Below are positions 24,620 through 37,092 of a DNA stretch of 64,000 bases, one piece after another. Origin of the DNA: Fasciolopsis buskii (Eukaryota; Platyhelminthes; Trematoda; Plagiorchiida; Fasciolidae); assembly GCA_008360955.1 (NCBI GenBank), contig LUCM01007866.1, positions 147,936 through 211,935 of the forward strand, in the 5' to 3' direction. A program made the position numbers and the translations under genes. Numbering within the stretch: position 1 is the first letter of the stretch; each line of letters opens with the position of its first letter. A model generated the notes under the pieces. The model saw nothing but the letters and a program-made list of their open reading frames with translations. It had not been told where the DNA came from and searched no databases.

Positions 24620-25210
24620 CGAGACGACGCAACTGTAAAATGTCTAACGAAGGCTGAAAATGTACTGTCCGATGTCTTCTGAATGGTGTTCATCAAGGGC
24701 ATCATTAAAAAATCGAACAGTGAACAGGCTCTAACGAATGCAAGTACCTGTTCATAGTTCGATAGCTTAATGGCCCAGGAATGGCTGACTATTTTGAATG
24801 GTACACGGGTCCGCTGACAATAAAAAGCAGTTTGAAGTACCAGGTGTGACAGTCAATGCTTTGTAAATGGATGGGAATGTTCACAGGTAAAACAAACTGA
24901 CCATATCAGCAATCGAAGGTAATCTGCCGGACGTTAAGGACAAACGAGCAGATTTAGTCCTACGGCTCACCAAGGAAAGGTGTAGGAAAATTGCAGTTGT
25001 ACAACAACAAAACGAATTTCAACATCTGATGCCCACATCCAGACGAACGGTGGATAGTAGCAACACCATGAACTTTATCATTTCTTTCCTGCTGTGGAGT
25101 TAACCTCTGCATTCTCGCTTGCAAATCCGACGTTGGAGTTGGGAATTATGAACGTGATCTACAAGTGACTTGATTTCATGTGAACAATTTCTCCAGCAAT
25201 TTGTCGCTAA
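24620..25210 (+). repeat. R2 dispersed repeat, copy 1
   Basis: Collinear but diverged relative to 38040-38650. Shared landmarks are GTCTAACGAAGGC, a GGTGTAGG/GGTGTAAC block followed by GTTGTACAACAA, AATTTCAACAT, GTTAACCTCT/GTTAACCTTC and TGTGAATTATGAAC-like text. Translation gives only stop-interrupted frames, so if it was coding it is long dead. The class of element is not recognised. Confidence 0.6.
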
Positions 25211-25409
25211 TCGATCGAATGCAGAAGCAATCCACATTGTTGATAATCCGTCGATCCTCTGGCTCACTAAGACAGCTGGACTTAAGCATGGCCATTTGAT
25301 TCGATGCTGAGTACCATACAGTCCCTTTTCAGTCCAATGGAAGAAGCATTGATTTTTCTTCCCAGTAGTATGTTTCGCATGTGGATGAATGAACAAAATT
25401 TGCTTGGAA

Positions 25410-25452
25410 GCACAAGATTGGCCTCGTGTTTATCGCCGCTCTTTAGATATGC
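25410..25452 (-). ncRNA. Degenerate hammerhead relic (R1 copy C, left)
   Basis: Box 1 reads CUAAAGA (G5 lost) and the GAAA box is altered. Stem I still has five of six pairs. Probably inactive. Confidence 0.45.
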
Positions 25453-25473
25453 GTGCCCGGTATTCTTCTGTTT

Positions 25474-25516
25474 GCATGCCTGCAGAATGGCAGTAACCGC
25501 GAAACCGGTCGTGTGC
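25474..25516 (+). ncRNA. Near-consensus hammerhead (R1 copy C, right)
   Basis: Box 1 is CUGCAGA (25480-25486), with A6 replaced by C. GAAA (25501-25504), stem III ACCGGU, C17 (25510) and stem I GCAUGC/GUGUGC are intact. The single core change should abolish or strongly reduce cleavage. Confidence 0.6.
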
Positions 25517-25690
25517 TTCCTGGAAAATTTTGTTTACCCATCTGTATGCGAAATATACTACTGAGAAGAAAAAACCAATACTTTTGGGCCATGTATCCTC
25601 TTTCTATGTGATTTTTAAATCGACTTATCATCCATCCACGCTCCTGACGATTCAAATGAGATTCTAGTGACTGATCGAAGAAGCATTGAA

Positions 25691-28600
25691 TAAATTTAGA
25701 TGCACAGCCAGGGACCATCTAGTGAAATATCAGGGGATAAGGGCAGTGATGTTCAACAAACCTGTCCGAAGGGATCACAATCATAAGTCATCGATGTCTG
25801 TTGTCTGTGGCTACTTGTCACGTTGCACTTCTCGGCATTTTCTGCTTTTATGACCACAACTATCTAACGTTCATTGGACTTTGTGCCCCCGAAATCGGGT
25901 TTATACGAATACATATTAGAAATACGTCTCCGAAATAATCTGACTGCTCTAGAACCGTGTTTTCGAATTGTCGTTTAAGTAGCTGGTTGTCAACAGGATA
26001 ACAAGTATAGCAAAATATCTGGGAAACCCTTGTAGAAAAATATTCAAGTTCTCTTGTTTTCACTCGGCGTTTTCCTCCAGTTCATTATCGCCATTGTATA
26101 CCTTCTCATTTTTGTGATTATTACATTATGAATTTGAATTTGTCTCAGCTTCAAGCCATTCCTTGGCGAATAGTACACTGTGTAAGGGTGAATCTTACTG
26201 AGCATCGGTCCTTATGCCGCTGAAACTGGTAGATTATTTAGAGTTGCAATAGGCAAATTCGAATTTGAGTCCCGGGGCAGTGGGAGGGGAATTAGGCGAT
26301 CAGCATCACTGGTCCCAGTTCTGCCATTACCGATCAGCTTGTTCACTTGGCAGCCCTCGCTATGCCGCGACCTATTTCCCCGAACATAATATGCATTGTC
26401 ATTTCGTTCAAAAAAGTAAACGATAAAAATGACAAGTTTGTGTACCATGATGAAGACCTTGTATTGTAGAGGAGAGATGAAACTATGACGGGGACGGATC
26501 CCAAAAGCCACGAATTATCACAAAAGGATTAGAGGAGATGCAAAACTGCGAGAAATGACTGACTAACAACGGAAAACGTGTACAGCACGTACGAGACCGA
26601 ACAGTGATTTTGGATTTTGCCCGCTTCTCATAGAATCGTCTAAATATAATCATATTTTCGGAATCCTAATTTCTGTAGACAGTGACGTTGCCTTTTTGAA
26701 GAAAGATGAATTTCTGCAAGAGAACTTCACGTTTCCCAGTTGGAAATTTTCATTTGACTTGTACAAGGCGACCGAGTGCTACAGCGGTGATATGTTCTTG
26801 TCCGATTCAGGCGTATCTGAGAAATCATCACTGGATTGTGATTCCCAGAACACGAAAATTCACAGTTGTCATTCGAATCCTCTTTACTGCAAAAACACTG
26901 AGTAATAATAGGCTTTCTTACCGTCGCCGTCTCGTAACTGGTTAGATCTAGATCTTGGGTGTCAAATCGGGTGGCAGATTTGTGCGTGTACTGCTATCCC
27001 TACTGGACGACATTCACGGTCTAAAGACCGGACGTTACATCAGATTAGAAATTGCGTGGATGTATTGCGTTGCATAGTTTACATTGGTAGTCATTAGGTG
27101 GAAACCAATCACGTGTTTGGAGTTCGAATGATAATACGGTTTGTTAGAGGTAGCAATTAGATGCATAGCATGCAGATAATTGATTGACTATTCTGCTTTT
27201 CTACTTTTTAGTTTGTGACTGATAAAATTACCAGTGAACTGTCATAATGTAGTATGCAGAAACAGCAGACCAATCAAGATATGAACCCACTTTGTTATTA
27301 TGCCGGCACTGAAATTGAACCACGTAGCAGTGTTGAATACAGTATTTAAAATAAATTGCCAACTGAATGTACTAGTGAAATGATATAAGCCTTTTCGGTT
27401 ACTGTGCGAGAGCATCCATTGGCACCGGAAAACAGCGATGGATGCGATGATGACAAATAAGTGTGACCTTGAAACAACTTAGTTTCCGAAGCCACTGGCA
27501 AGAATATTGAAAAGACATCAGTCAACAACACTTTAGAAAAGAATATCCAAAATGAGTAGTGACAGGTTCGAATCTCTCCTAAGTTACCGTTGATAATTAC
27601 TCATAAGTTAGTGCGAGTTGAATAGATGGTCACCAGTTCGTTCTTTTTCAGATACTCGGCACGCGAACTACGACTGGTTGGATATTTTAACCGTATACAG
27701 CCACAAGACAAAACTACTTGGAAAGAAGCAGCTATAAAAAGACACGGGATAGTCGATCAACCGCTTGCAGTGAGACTCCTGCAACTGAAGAGATAACTTA
27801 TTCTTAGGTGCTCGTCATCCGGGAAGTAAACAGATGAATATCATCACTTTTTATGCCTTCAAATTGTTTAAAATGGGGTAGGAACGTAGTGGCAGCGTGA
27901 TGAGATGCGAGTATAAAAAAATTATCAGTGAACAGAAATTTCTCAGCTTCAGTCATATCGCGTCTGGTTCAAGAAAGAACGGATAGTTTTTCACCTAAAG
28001 GACTAAATTGTCTGGCTCTATAAATGTGAACAGCACTTTCGTGAACATTCATACTCACGGTTGTACATCACTACAATAACATCCCCTCCGCTGATGTCAT
28101 CGTCATCCTTCTTACCTTGAAAATACAACAAAGCACTTTATCACGGACGTACAGTCATACCATTAAATTTTACTAATATCATGACAATATGTATCTTTTT
28201 CGAACGATTCTCATTTGCTTTTTTCGGTTTTCTTTATTATTAAAATCACAGTTTGACTTTTTCACAAAGTAGACTGTGGACAAAGGAAGACGGTCAGGTG
28301 AGGCTGTGCGTCAGACCGACTGGGAAGAATAAAAGGGCAATTGTTTGGTATCTAACACTGTCCAATCATACCTTAGGCATGGCAAAATCTTCCCTTGTTA
28401 TGCATAAGGTTCATGATCGACGGTTCATGCAGGGGGCATGTTGAAACCCAGAGCTCGTCTTCGGATATCTCACGCAGACATCTTAAGTCAATTTGTGACT
28501 ATCATTTTCCCTAACAGTGTACAGCACCTCGTGCTCAAAAAAGTGTAGGAGCCAGAGAAAACCCGAATCAGTAGGTTCCATACAACATCATTGTGAATAG

Positions 28601-28995
28601 TAGCTAGGTTCCGGTATATCTACTTGTTTGCTGGGTACAGCATGCTGCAACGCAATGGAATAATCATAAATTTCCAAAAGCAACCTAATTTTTAACTTTT
28701 GCCGCTAGATGTTGTCATACATAATTTTAGCATCATTGTGCCACAGAATTTATCACCAAGATCACTGTTATCACTTCAGATTTGTTCCACCTTAAGAGTT
28801 CTTCGACCGCAACGAGATTCGAGCACAAGCACGCACATTCCATGCCGCATTGCGGCCTGCACGCCACCAGCCGAGCTTCGAGTCCACATCGAAGCACGAC
28901 AATATGTTCGACTAAAAGATAATCAGTTCCTCTCTCCAAAAAATGCAAAAGTCGCACGAAGAAATCAAATCAACCACAGTCATCTCTGTCTTTTA
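25691..28995. other. Non-coding stretch (3.3 kb)
   Basis: No domain or repeat family recognised. The minus-strand frame at 26212-26511 (99 codons) has a hydrophobic stretch near its start, but I could not support it with splice sites or homology. A B-box-like GGTTCGAATC at 27565 lacks a clear A box. Confidence 0.4.
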
Positions 28996-29160
28996 TCTTT
29001 TTTACTTTCTTTATTAATGAAATAACAATATACATCATTCTTAGGAATAGAGACGCGCCTACACAGGGCTCCCAATTGGGTAGGCTGACCGGCTTTATGA
29101 GAATCCGTACCCGCCGCCTTCACGTACGAATGTCACGGCCTTACCCGCTTGATCATCATC
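28996..29160 (-). mobile_element. SINE-L copy 3
   Basis: The minus strand has the diverged A box TGATCAAGCGG (29156-29146), the decayed B box GTACGGATTC (29110-29101), and the family tail TTATTTCATTAATAAAGAAA running into an A-rich end. Confidence 0.7.
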
Positions 29161-30910
29161 ATTCTGCCAAGGTAGAATTTCCCTGGAAAACAGTTATCAT
29201 TCACCAATAGAAAGGCTACCTTACACTTGAATCACTTTGAAATACTTAAAATCTGGCAAACCAGATTCCTTTATTATTATTGACACTAAACTTATTACTA
29301 CTACTTAATGAACGGTGGTACGCGACTGGATATTCCAAGAACTTTAGACCATGAGTCAACATATGTGTTTAATCACAAAACTAGTTCTATGGCAAACGTT
29401 GGTTGTTGCACGTTCACTTTGGCTTGCTATTCAATCCCGGAAACGATTTTCAATCACACTCATCGGTCTTCCGCAAACTGCATGCTAGCTGACCCTTGGT
29501 GATAGTTAATCTGTTTTGTGCAATTTGTTCATATCCGTACCGGTTCCAGTTGGTCACGATCGAACAGAGGGCAATGCACTGCGGTAGGACAAACAATCGA
29601 CCGTTCAAATTACAAGACCAGTCGCGGATCAAAGAAAAATTACAATTGATTTGTATTGAGTCATTAAATACATCCACAAAAAGCAAATTTGGGAATTGAA
29701 AGCCATAACTAAGACACTAGTTATGAGCAGAATACAATTTTGTGCTAGTAAAATTCTAACACGATAAATTACTTTTGAAAAGGAATTCAGCATATGACAT
29801 GAACGTAGAGCCTAATGTTACCTGGTATGTATTTACAGAACCAATGCATTTACAATAAAATAAACTAATATTACCCTCGTTCTAATCGACTGGTTACCGT
29901 TTTCTTTTACAATGATATTGGAACAAAAATAGTAGCCGTTTGCGAGGAATGTAAACAGGAATTGCAAAGACAGACATCAAGGGGTTGACCATTTAGGTCC
30001 AGTTACACGCGTAATCCGTTTGGAAACGGAAATGCTCCGGTTACGATTGTCCAGCGCAGACACTGCTTTATCGCATTTGTATACTTTTGTTCAAAAAATG
30101 AACTGGCATCAGAAAACAGAAGATTTGAGTTAGTTGTGACCGTCACATGGAAAACCTGGAAATAGCATAAATTAGACGATTTTCATAAGTGCACTTCACC
30201 GAGATCGATTGCTACGACAAGTACGCATTGTACTGTTATAATCGTACGCCCGAGTGCACACGGAATTGATCTTCTGCACGTCCGTCTGTTGTCTAACTCC
30301 GTACATTACTCCCAATCCAGCTAGGCTGTTCTAAAGGTATTTTCCCAGTCAAGTAGTCTACACTAACCACTGATTAGCCCACGACACAACCATGCCACAC
30401 AAGGTCATGTAATATCCGAGTTTTAGAGCCCAGTCTCCGAGTTTGGTATCCTTCGTGAGACAGATAAATATCTTTAATAAACTGAACACCTACTGACTGG
30501 GAGGAAATTTCCCAGTTGATTTTGCCGACAAACTATCGTCTCAGTCGGTAAAAGAATGTATACTGAGAGATTCGAATAAGGCTTGAAATCCAAATAGATA
30601 GGCGAAATTGTTTTGTCATTTGGGATCAAGAAACGTGCAGAATTCTACCAGTTTCGTTTGCCGTGTTGGTTGCGTAGAACTTCCGTTTTGTTGACCAGTA
30701 TATGCTTATTGTTTTAATAGTACACAATGCATACTCTATCAAAAATCGTTTGGAATATTTGATGTGACTGACAACAGGTGACTGGATCGGAAAGTTCAAC
30801 CTCTGTATAATATTATTTGGTTATGATATTATTTGCCTTAACACGGCCTGAAAGCTATAGTTATACATTGTCAAAACCTTAGGCTTTTACCATCTTAGGT
30901 CGAATACGTC
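29161..30910. other. Non-coding stretch
   Basis: Nothing recognised. Confidence 0.45.
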
Positions 30911-31072
30911 GGCGTTGGTTAATCAAATAAAACCACGGCTTTTGGACATGAACGTCGCGGGGTACTAATTCCCCCACAGCTGATTAACTTCCCGCTTGAC
31001 AACCCTCTGTTGGCCGCGACTCCATTCTTGAGAATAATGTTATTTCACTAATAAAGGAAGTAAAAAAATAGA
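30911..31072 (+). mobile_element. SINE-L copy 4
   Basis: Plus-strand copy, most diverged in the head (GGCGTTGGTTAATCAAATAA in place of the A-box region). It keeps the body CTGTTGGCCGCGACTCC and tail TTATTTCACTAATAAAGGA followed by A-rich sequence. The promoter boxes are degraded. Confidence 0.65.
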
Positions 31073-32655
31073 AGTATGTTTACAAATTGACAGAAAGCCA
31101 AAGATATGCACGAACAACCAGGTGGCGAATCAGAACTAATTTAGTTGAAGAACTTGCAGCACAAACTGCACAGGTTCACAGAGGACCAGGAGGGACTCAC
31201 CGGGACTTGAATCGAACTTGAAGTCCAAAATGGGGAGAATTCATTTTCGTGGAAATAAAACAAACTCAGTTGAGATTTCGTGACCTCCAAGAAAATAAAT
31301 ACAGTTAATACTGGTTGCATAATTTTAAGAGAATGTGTAGAAATGGCCACAAGGTTGCACTTGGTTAGACGTTACCGTCTTCCAATGTTGCCGCAACAGT
31401 AAGCACGGTAGTATCACTACAACTTCAACGCGTCTGTCCCAGAAGGCGCACCGGACAACTGAGAGATAAGGCTGGTATCAAGGACGGATGGTACCATCGG
31501 TGGTTTGGATATTATATGTAAAGGAGTTGGCGCAGAAAAAATTTGAGACCACCTCCCACGTGATCAGAAGTCACAGTGAAGTAAACAAAATACGGCTAAA
31601 GGTCACGAGGGAATAATGTTTATACGCATAAAAATGGATGAAAAACTGGTCTTCTTCGTTGGTCTTCAGACCTAACCGACCCTAACCTTGTGTCGCATTG
31701 TTTGCGATGTTGGTTGGTCATAATGAGTAGTATCTTAGAATGATAATTATTCCCATCTGTTCCCGGTCTCTTTTGGGTTACCATGCGGTGCACTTTGTCC
31801 AATGTTCCGAGTGAAGTTTTTTCACCAATGTCGTGTTTGTCACCTTCTGTATTCCCATCGAGAAAATTTATCGTGCGCATATATTGTTCAAGAGGAAAGC
31901 AACATCAAAATACTGTTAGCGCAACCTGATAGTGATTTTACTTATTCCGATACCTGCATCGCGAACATGACTGTAATTAGTGATCTTAGGGCAGCAAAAA
32001 CTGCGAATTGGGCATTTCAACACCACTGTCTGCTGTCTTTATTGCCTGTGGAACTGCTCCCGGGCTCCCAATCGAATCATTGTTCAGTCACGGTAAATAT
32101 CTACTATTAGAGATAATGAATGGATCACGAGGCAGAACACCTTTATAGTCGCCGCCTTTTCATTCACTCGTTATCGGTGATATAATTGAGTCTGATAAAA
32201 GGAATGTGATCAGGGCATTATTTGACGTCTCATACCCAATCGATCTAGTCTCCAACATGAAGCATAGAGGGTCACATGGATGCACACTGTGCACGAGGGT
32301 CTCCAGCTTTCAGGTGATCGTTATCAACGGGAGGGGTTACCGTGAAATCTCTCTACTGGAAGGAGTTCCACTCAGATATTCTAGCATTTCAACTGTTCAA
32401 AAAGAGACTGGAGTGGAGGACCGTTTACAAGTATAAAATTGGTGTGGAGTAACCATTCCAGTGAGATTTATCCAGATGTATATGACTGATCATAAAATGG
32501 CAATGATAAAAATGCTGTGAAATAAAATGATGACCACTATGATGTGATTTCAATGGACATTCTGAAGTTCTCAGTTAGCACACAGATCATGAACGTGGAA
32601 TACTTCCCTCTAGTGGGTCTCGTCCTAAACTTGGATAAAGCCGTTACACGCCTAT

Positions 32656-32660
<5 letters not shown>
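31073..32660. other. Non-coding stretch
   Basis: Nothing recognised before the TA microsatellite. Confidence 0.45.

Positions 32661-32690
<30 letters not shown>
32661..32690 (+). repeat. (TA)15 microsatellite
   Basis: Thirty nucleotides of perfect TA alternation. Confidence 0.97.
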
Positions 32691-32691
<1 letters not shown>

Positions 32692-32753
32692 GAGGTAGGG
32701 AATCAAATATGGAGCCAGATGTGACTTCTTCCCAGGATGAGCGCTATTAGCGC

Positions 32754-33050
32754 GCCATTAGGGGCGTCATTAGCAGATCGCAGTAGGCTGTTGGCGACGC
32801 TGTGGTGGTTTGCTGTGCAGAGGTACTGAAGTCCTGCCCAACCGTGCCAGTCCCTCAGTTCCGTAACATCGAAAAGTAATCGGTGATCAGTCACGACGAC
32901 TCGTGAAATACCTTTTCGGTTGAAACACTTTCTCAATACATGAACCACCATGGACGCGGTCGATGTACTTGGTAAGAACAACTGAAGCCAGTTGGGGCAC
33001 AAGCCAATATGAACTAAAGTGTATTTGAACTGCTTGGTCCAACATGAATT
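32754..33050 (-). pseudogene. Ty3/Gypsy-type LTR-retrotransposon integrase relic
   Basis: A minus-strand frame (open from 33224 to 32703) contains a degraded integrase catalytic core. The order of landmarks fits the Ty3/Gypsy family. A piece aligns with the strand holding the first catalytic Asp, ending in NWLQLF where the family usually has a SKW-EV type motif. A run STSTASMVVHVLRKCF matches the helix before the second Asp. VVVTDHRLLF stands where the family has a V-SDNG-QF motif, so D is kept but N and G are lost. LQYLCTANHHS stands for the usual H-RTAPYHPQSNG, followed by a segment without the third catalytic Glu. Two of three catalytic residues are therefore missing. No LTRs, protease or reverse transcriptase were found nearby, so it is an isolated dead fragment. 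Confidence 0.65.
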
Positions 33051-35227
33051 GATTGGATGCATTCTCACAGTTTTCGGCTTTGATGCAGATGTGCACGTGC
33101 GATTTTGAGTATCAAAGCACCTGATGAGTTTGTGACCTCTCCACAACAAAACGACCGCTTTTCCAGCTTGTTCGGAACAATTTTGTCTAGTGAAAGTGGA
33201 GCAAGCAAACATTGGTTTAGGCATAGCAACCCATCCAGCTGCACACTGAACTCTTCAGCGGGTGGTAAAAGATTTGAAAACGTTCGCTCAATCATCCCTT
33301 CCTCATGTACATTTTCAACTCCCACCGGGGTGCAGCAACAGCTAGTGAGATGAAGTTGCACTGTACAAGCTTGGAGAATTTCCGAGTGTCTGAACGAATG
33401 GTCAGTCTGCAGCATGGATTTCTTGAACTGAGGCCGAGTACACTGCAGTCGTACGCAGCAATGTGCTGTTCTCCGTCTTTAAATCAGGCTAATCGTGGCC
33501 TTGAATGCATTTCTGTGGGTCTTGCATACATGTGTCCGCAATTCTGTCAAAAAAATGGATGCATTCCACACAATGCAGAGAACGAAACATTACGAGTACC
33601 ACACTTATTGCCTCCATTCATGAGATCATATGTTCATAAATGATTTAGGCTAATGATTAACAGAGTGGAACATTTGTAAGCTGCGAGTTCATAAGTAGAA
33701 ATGTGACCCAACCAAGTTCAATGCCTGAGCTGAATTGAACACGACATCCGATTGAGGTGACAATAAACAAGGGAAAACTGTTCATAAAACTGGGCTGCGG
33801 GAATACTTCTGAACAGATTCATTAGAAGCTGGACTTCAAGCAAGCTACCGTGTTGGTGCAATCCAATTTCCCGCTTTTCAAACTTGGAATCGATAGCAGT
33901 CCTCTAAACAGATATATTTTTTGGTCTGGTCCCTAAATAACCAATGCACGAGTAGTCATAGCTAGCAATTAAGTGGAGCACACTTAACAATTTAATTAGG
34001 TTGTTTAGACGGGACAGGCGTTGCTTAGTCGCACCAACAATGGATATCACATCAAGTGATAACTAATGCATCTGCGTCATGTTGAATTTCTGCCATAGTG
34101 AAATACGAAACTCTAAAAACGACGGTTCTACGTCGCGGCCAAGCCAACCCTGAAAGACTGGGATATTAACAGATAAAATGTTGCAATGTGATACTTCTAT
34201 GATTCGGTTGAAAGGTATCAGAATTTCTTATGCGAAAGCAATTGGAATTACAATACCAAACAAAAACTACCAATTATTCACCAACGAAGAATCAGAGGTT
34301 GGTGGAGGTATGTCTTGAGGCTAAATGCAAGTCGCGTGATACGCCCTGGAACAGCCTCACAACCACTAAGAGTCGCGAAGAGCCACGAACGGGAATTTCA
34401 AACATGCTCGGAGTTCCATTAGCCCGAAAATAATCCATCAGCCAGGATCCCTCTCAATTTGTACATAGGCATATGATTTATAAAAAATCCAACGTGTCTT
34501 CCAGCTACTTTGGCCTTCCCGTTGTGTTTAGTTGGATAATCTTGGTTAGGATCATTGCACTGCGTAGTGCCAGTTCGTATACGTGCCTTACTGCTATCTT
34601 TCGAGATCTGTATTATTGTTTCAAGCGCTAACACTCCAATTTGCTACATTTTTTGTTGATTGCGGACAAAGCTAGTGTTTGACTTGGTTATTTAATCGTG
34701 AGTTAAGGATTTTAGCCTCCATTCGTATAATTTCACCTAATGCTCATGGATTTTGTATTTGCTTATTATTCTTTAGCCCCGCTGATACCCTGATTACTAA
34801 GTGACGCAGCAAAACAACACTGTAGATTATTAAAGATTTCAAAATCAATCATTATAAACACAATTTTTTGACTTCATATTCAGCGGACGTTAGAGAATGG
34901 TGGTCACAGTGTAGTAAGAAACCAAGCGAGTGGTTCTCACGTGTATTTCACACCGAAACAAGTTTTGTTCATCGGATCTTACTTGGCTGCTCGTTGTTCG
35001 CTTCCTAACCGCCGACAGGCAGATCCTTCTTCTGATTAGCTAAGAATTCCCAATCCTATTTGGCCCTGTACTGAACACTTATTTTTCTTCTTCTAAACAG
35101 TCCTCTGACTGCATTCGTCCGAGTGCCGTGACTGACGACCTGAATTGTAACTCTGATCTGGGGAAATCGCACTGTCTACCTGAATTCTAACCATGGTGAG
35201 CATTTCCATTGACGATATGGCCTTTAC
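33051..35227. other. Non-coding stretch
   Basis: No additional retrotransposon domain was recognised upstream of the integrase relic. A minus-strand frame at 34419-34634 (ends GILADGLFSG then stop) can be joined in phase 0 to the candidate exon at 35228-35458. Its 3' splice site lacks a pyrimidine tract, so it is noted here only. Confidence 0.35.
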
Positions 35228-35458
35228 CTGTCGTGGAAAGCCTATGAAGTAGACGTAATGGACAGCTGTTCCCGACTGATTCCCACCACAGGGTCGATTA
35301 CCCCCTCTATTCCCTGCGATCGCATCCCCTTCCACAATAGCATGCATGGCTAAAAAGGAAAGTGTCATTACGTAAAATAACAATTGGCCCAAAGCAATCG
35401 ACATCAGCGGTTTGTAATTATGGTTCCTTCGGGCATTTAGTAAATCTAAACTGGACAT
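35228..35458 (-). CDS. Candidate first coding exon of a secreted or type II membrane protein
   Basis: On the minus strand an ATG at 35458 opens 77 codons ending at a strong 5' splice site (CGACAG/GTAAAGG, exon end 35228, phase 0). An in-frame stop lies upstream. Residues 1-17 are basic and polar (with ARRNHNYK). Residues 18-42 are a hydrophobic run, LMSIALGQLLFYVMTLSF onward, that could be a signal anchor or uncleaved signal peptide. A Gly/Asn-rich stretch follows (GNRGGNRPCGGN), then HYVYFIGFPRQ at the splice site. I recognise no family. The evidence is the frame, the membrane-type segment and the donor site, so chance cannot be excluded. A possible next exon at 34.4-34.6 kb is in matching phase. 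Confidence 0.35.
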
Positions 35459-36872
35459 TCCACTAGATGGTCCTTGATTGTGAAGTTGAAATTGCTGAAG
35501 GCTTATTCCGTTAGATGGAAAAGAAATTGCATAATTTCAGTTTCGTTTGGCACAACCACTAACGTTACATCAACCTGCTATGGCCACCTAGAACCATCCT
35601 TCAACTAATAACTGCCTCGAAGAATAAAGTACAAGTCAGGCAGTCGTTTTTTAGGTATGCACAAAGTGTGTCTTAACAGCCTTAACCTATTCTGATCCAG
35701 TGCCCGTTCTAAAGACTGAATCCTGGGATCCAATACGTTACGCCTAGCTTATGGGTTATTCACAAAATCCTCCTACCACATCCTACCAGTACCATGAACA
35801 ACCGATCGAGCTGACCACTATTGATCGATATGGCATTTAGGTCAGTGCACGCATACTCTTCCCGTAACGTGTGTTTTCGTTGTCCGAGGACATTGCAGTT
35901 GATCTCAGACAGTTTTCCTTGGGTTTTCGTGTATCTGCTCTCGACAGTCATGTATCGGAGCTGTACATCTGTAGCAAATTCGCTGCTCTTACGTATATCC
36001 TGTCTTTGATCGATAACCGGCTGTCGCACTGACGCTGCAGATGCTCCAAACTAGTGACTGCTAATCTAACTTCGGTTTATGCTAAGGCTTCATCCAGAAT
36101 ACGGTAACTGGATGAGATGCATCTACCCAAGCAAATAAATCTGTCCATCTCAACCAGTTTATTTCCTTGCAAGAACGAGGTTGTGGTTTGAGCTAATTCA
36201 ATCCTGTAAGCGCATTTTACACTTCGAAGGTGTAAAACGCATCCCTAACGTACCTACACTATCGTTCAGACGATCGACAAAAAACCTGCAACTTACTTGG
36301 ATCCTCACTCAGTAGCACAACATCGTCCGCATGTTCTAGCTCAGGCGGATTCCCGTCTGAGCAATTATGAATGCCACTAACCTCACATGAGGACAGGGCA
36401 TATCACTGATAAGGTTTAAAAGGGAAGGTAAAACGGAAAACATTAACGAATACCACTTCTAGTGGTGAACTCGGTTGATAAATCCTCGTAAGCGCAACCT
36501 CGGCTTCTGCTGTTTGAATACAGAGGTTGGAAAAGTGAAATTATTTTTGTGATCAACTCTTCAATGAGATGCAGCGCTAATAAACTACACGACCTACTCA
36601 GTTGGATGCTGCCTACAAATCAGAAAAAACCGAACATGTACTTATGTTCTACGATGTGTCTCTAAGTAAAAATTTGGTCAATGAAACCCCAATCGGAACG
36701 GAAACCGGATTGGTTCTCATGCACACACCTTTCGTGAGCACCAGATAATCGATAAAGAATAAAGCCCGAGAGCAGTTTGAATGTAGTTTTTACCAAACTA
36801 ATTCCTTTGTGAATATCCGGACCAAACGACGTAAGGAGTGTATCGAAAAATCGATGCGCCATGTATTGGTTT
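35459..36872. other. Non-coding stretch with a small hairpin
   Basis: No gene recognised. An imperfect hairpin centred on TTCGAA lies at 36211-36240. A 13-bp sequence TAATTCCTTTGTG at 36799-36811 is repeated immediately after the large palindrome (37090-37102). Confidence 0.45.
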
Positions 36873-37092
36873 TTATTGTGAATGATATAATATTAATAAC
36901 ACAGCGTTGTTGGTAGATGTAATGCGCCAACGTTTCGACTACCGTGGGTAGTCTTTCTCAAGGCAAGTTTTACAATCAAATTGATTTGATTGTAAAACTT
37001 GCCTTGAGAAAGACTACCCACGGTAGTCGAAACGTTGGCGCATTACATCTACCAACAACGCTGTGTTATTAATATTATATCATTCACAATAA
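36873..37092. repeat. 220-bp near-perfect palindrome, PLE-terminal-repeat-like
   Basis: Two 109-bp arms, 36873-36981 and 36984-37092, are exact reverse complements around a 2-nt centre (TG). A related single copy lies at 41149-41254. On the plus strand the right arm has a hammerhead-like fold. GCC (37001-37003) can pair with GGC (37037-37039). UUGAGAA stands in the box-1 position, stem II GACUACC/GGUAGUC is perfect, GAAA is at 37029-37032, then CGU and the sequence continues GUUGG. PLE terminal repeats are known to carry minimal hammerheads ending in GAAACGUUG. Here box 1 differs from CUGANGA at two core positions, so the motif is probably inactive. Confidence 0.7.

Larger units (their letters stand above)
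25290..25690. mobile_element. R1 repeat copy C: inverted pair
   Basis: The left part (25370-25465) is an R1 hammerhead block with its CATCCAC trailer on the minus strand. The right part (25466-25680) is a plus-strand R1 block that continues into CTTATCATCCATCC and CAAATGAGATTCTAGTGA. The two face outward about a short centre near 25460-25470. Confidence 0.65.

Noticed and set aside
33121..33152. CUGAUGA followed by GUUUGUG/CACAAC hairpin
   Set aside because: The second box reads AAAA rather than GAAA, the stem is bulged and no stem I partner was found.
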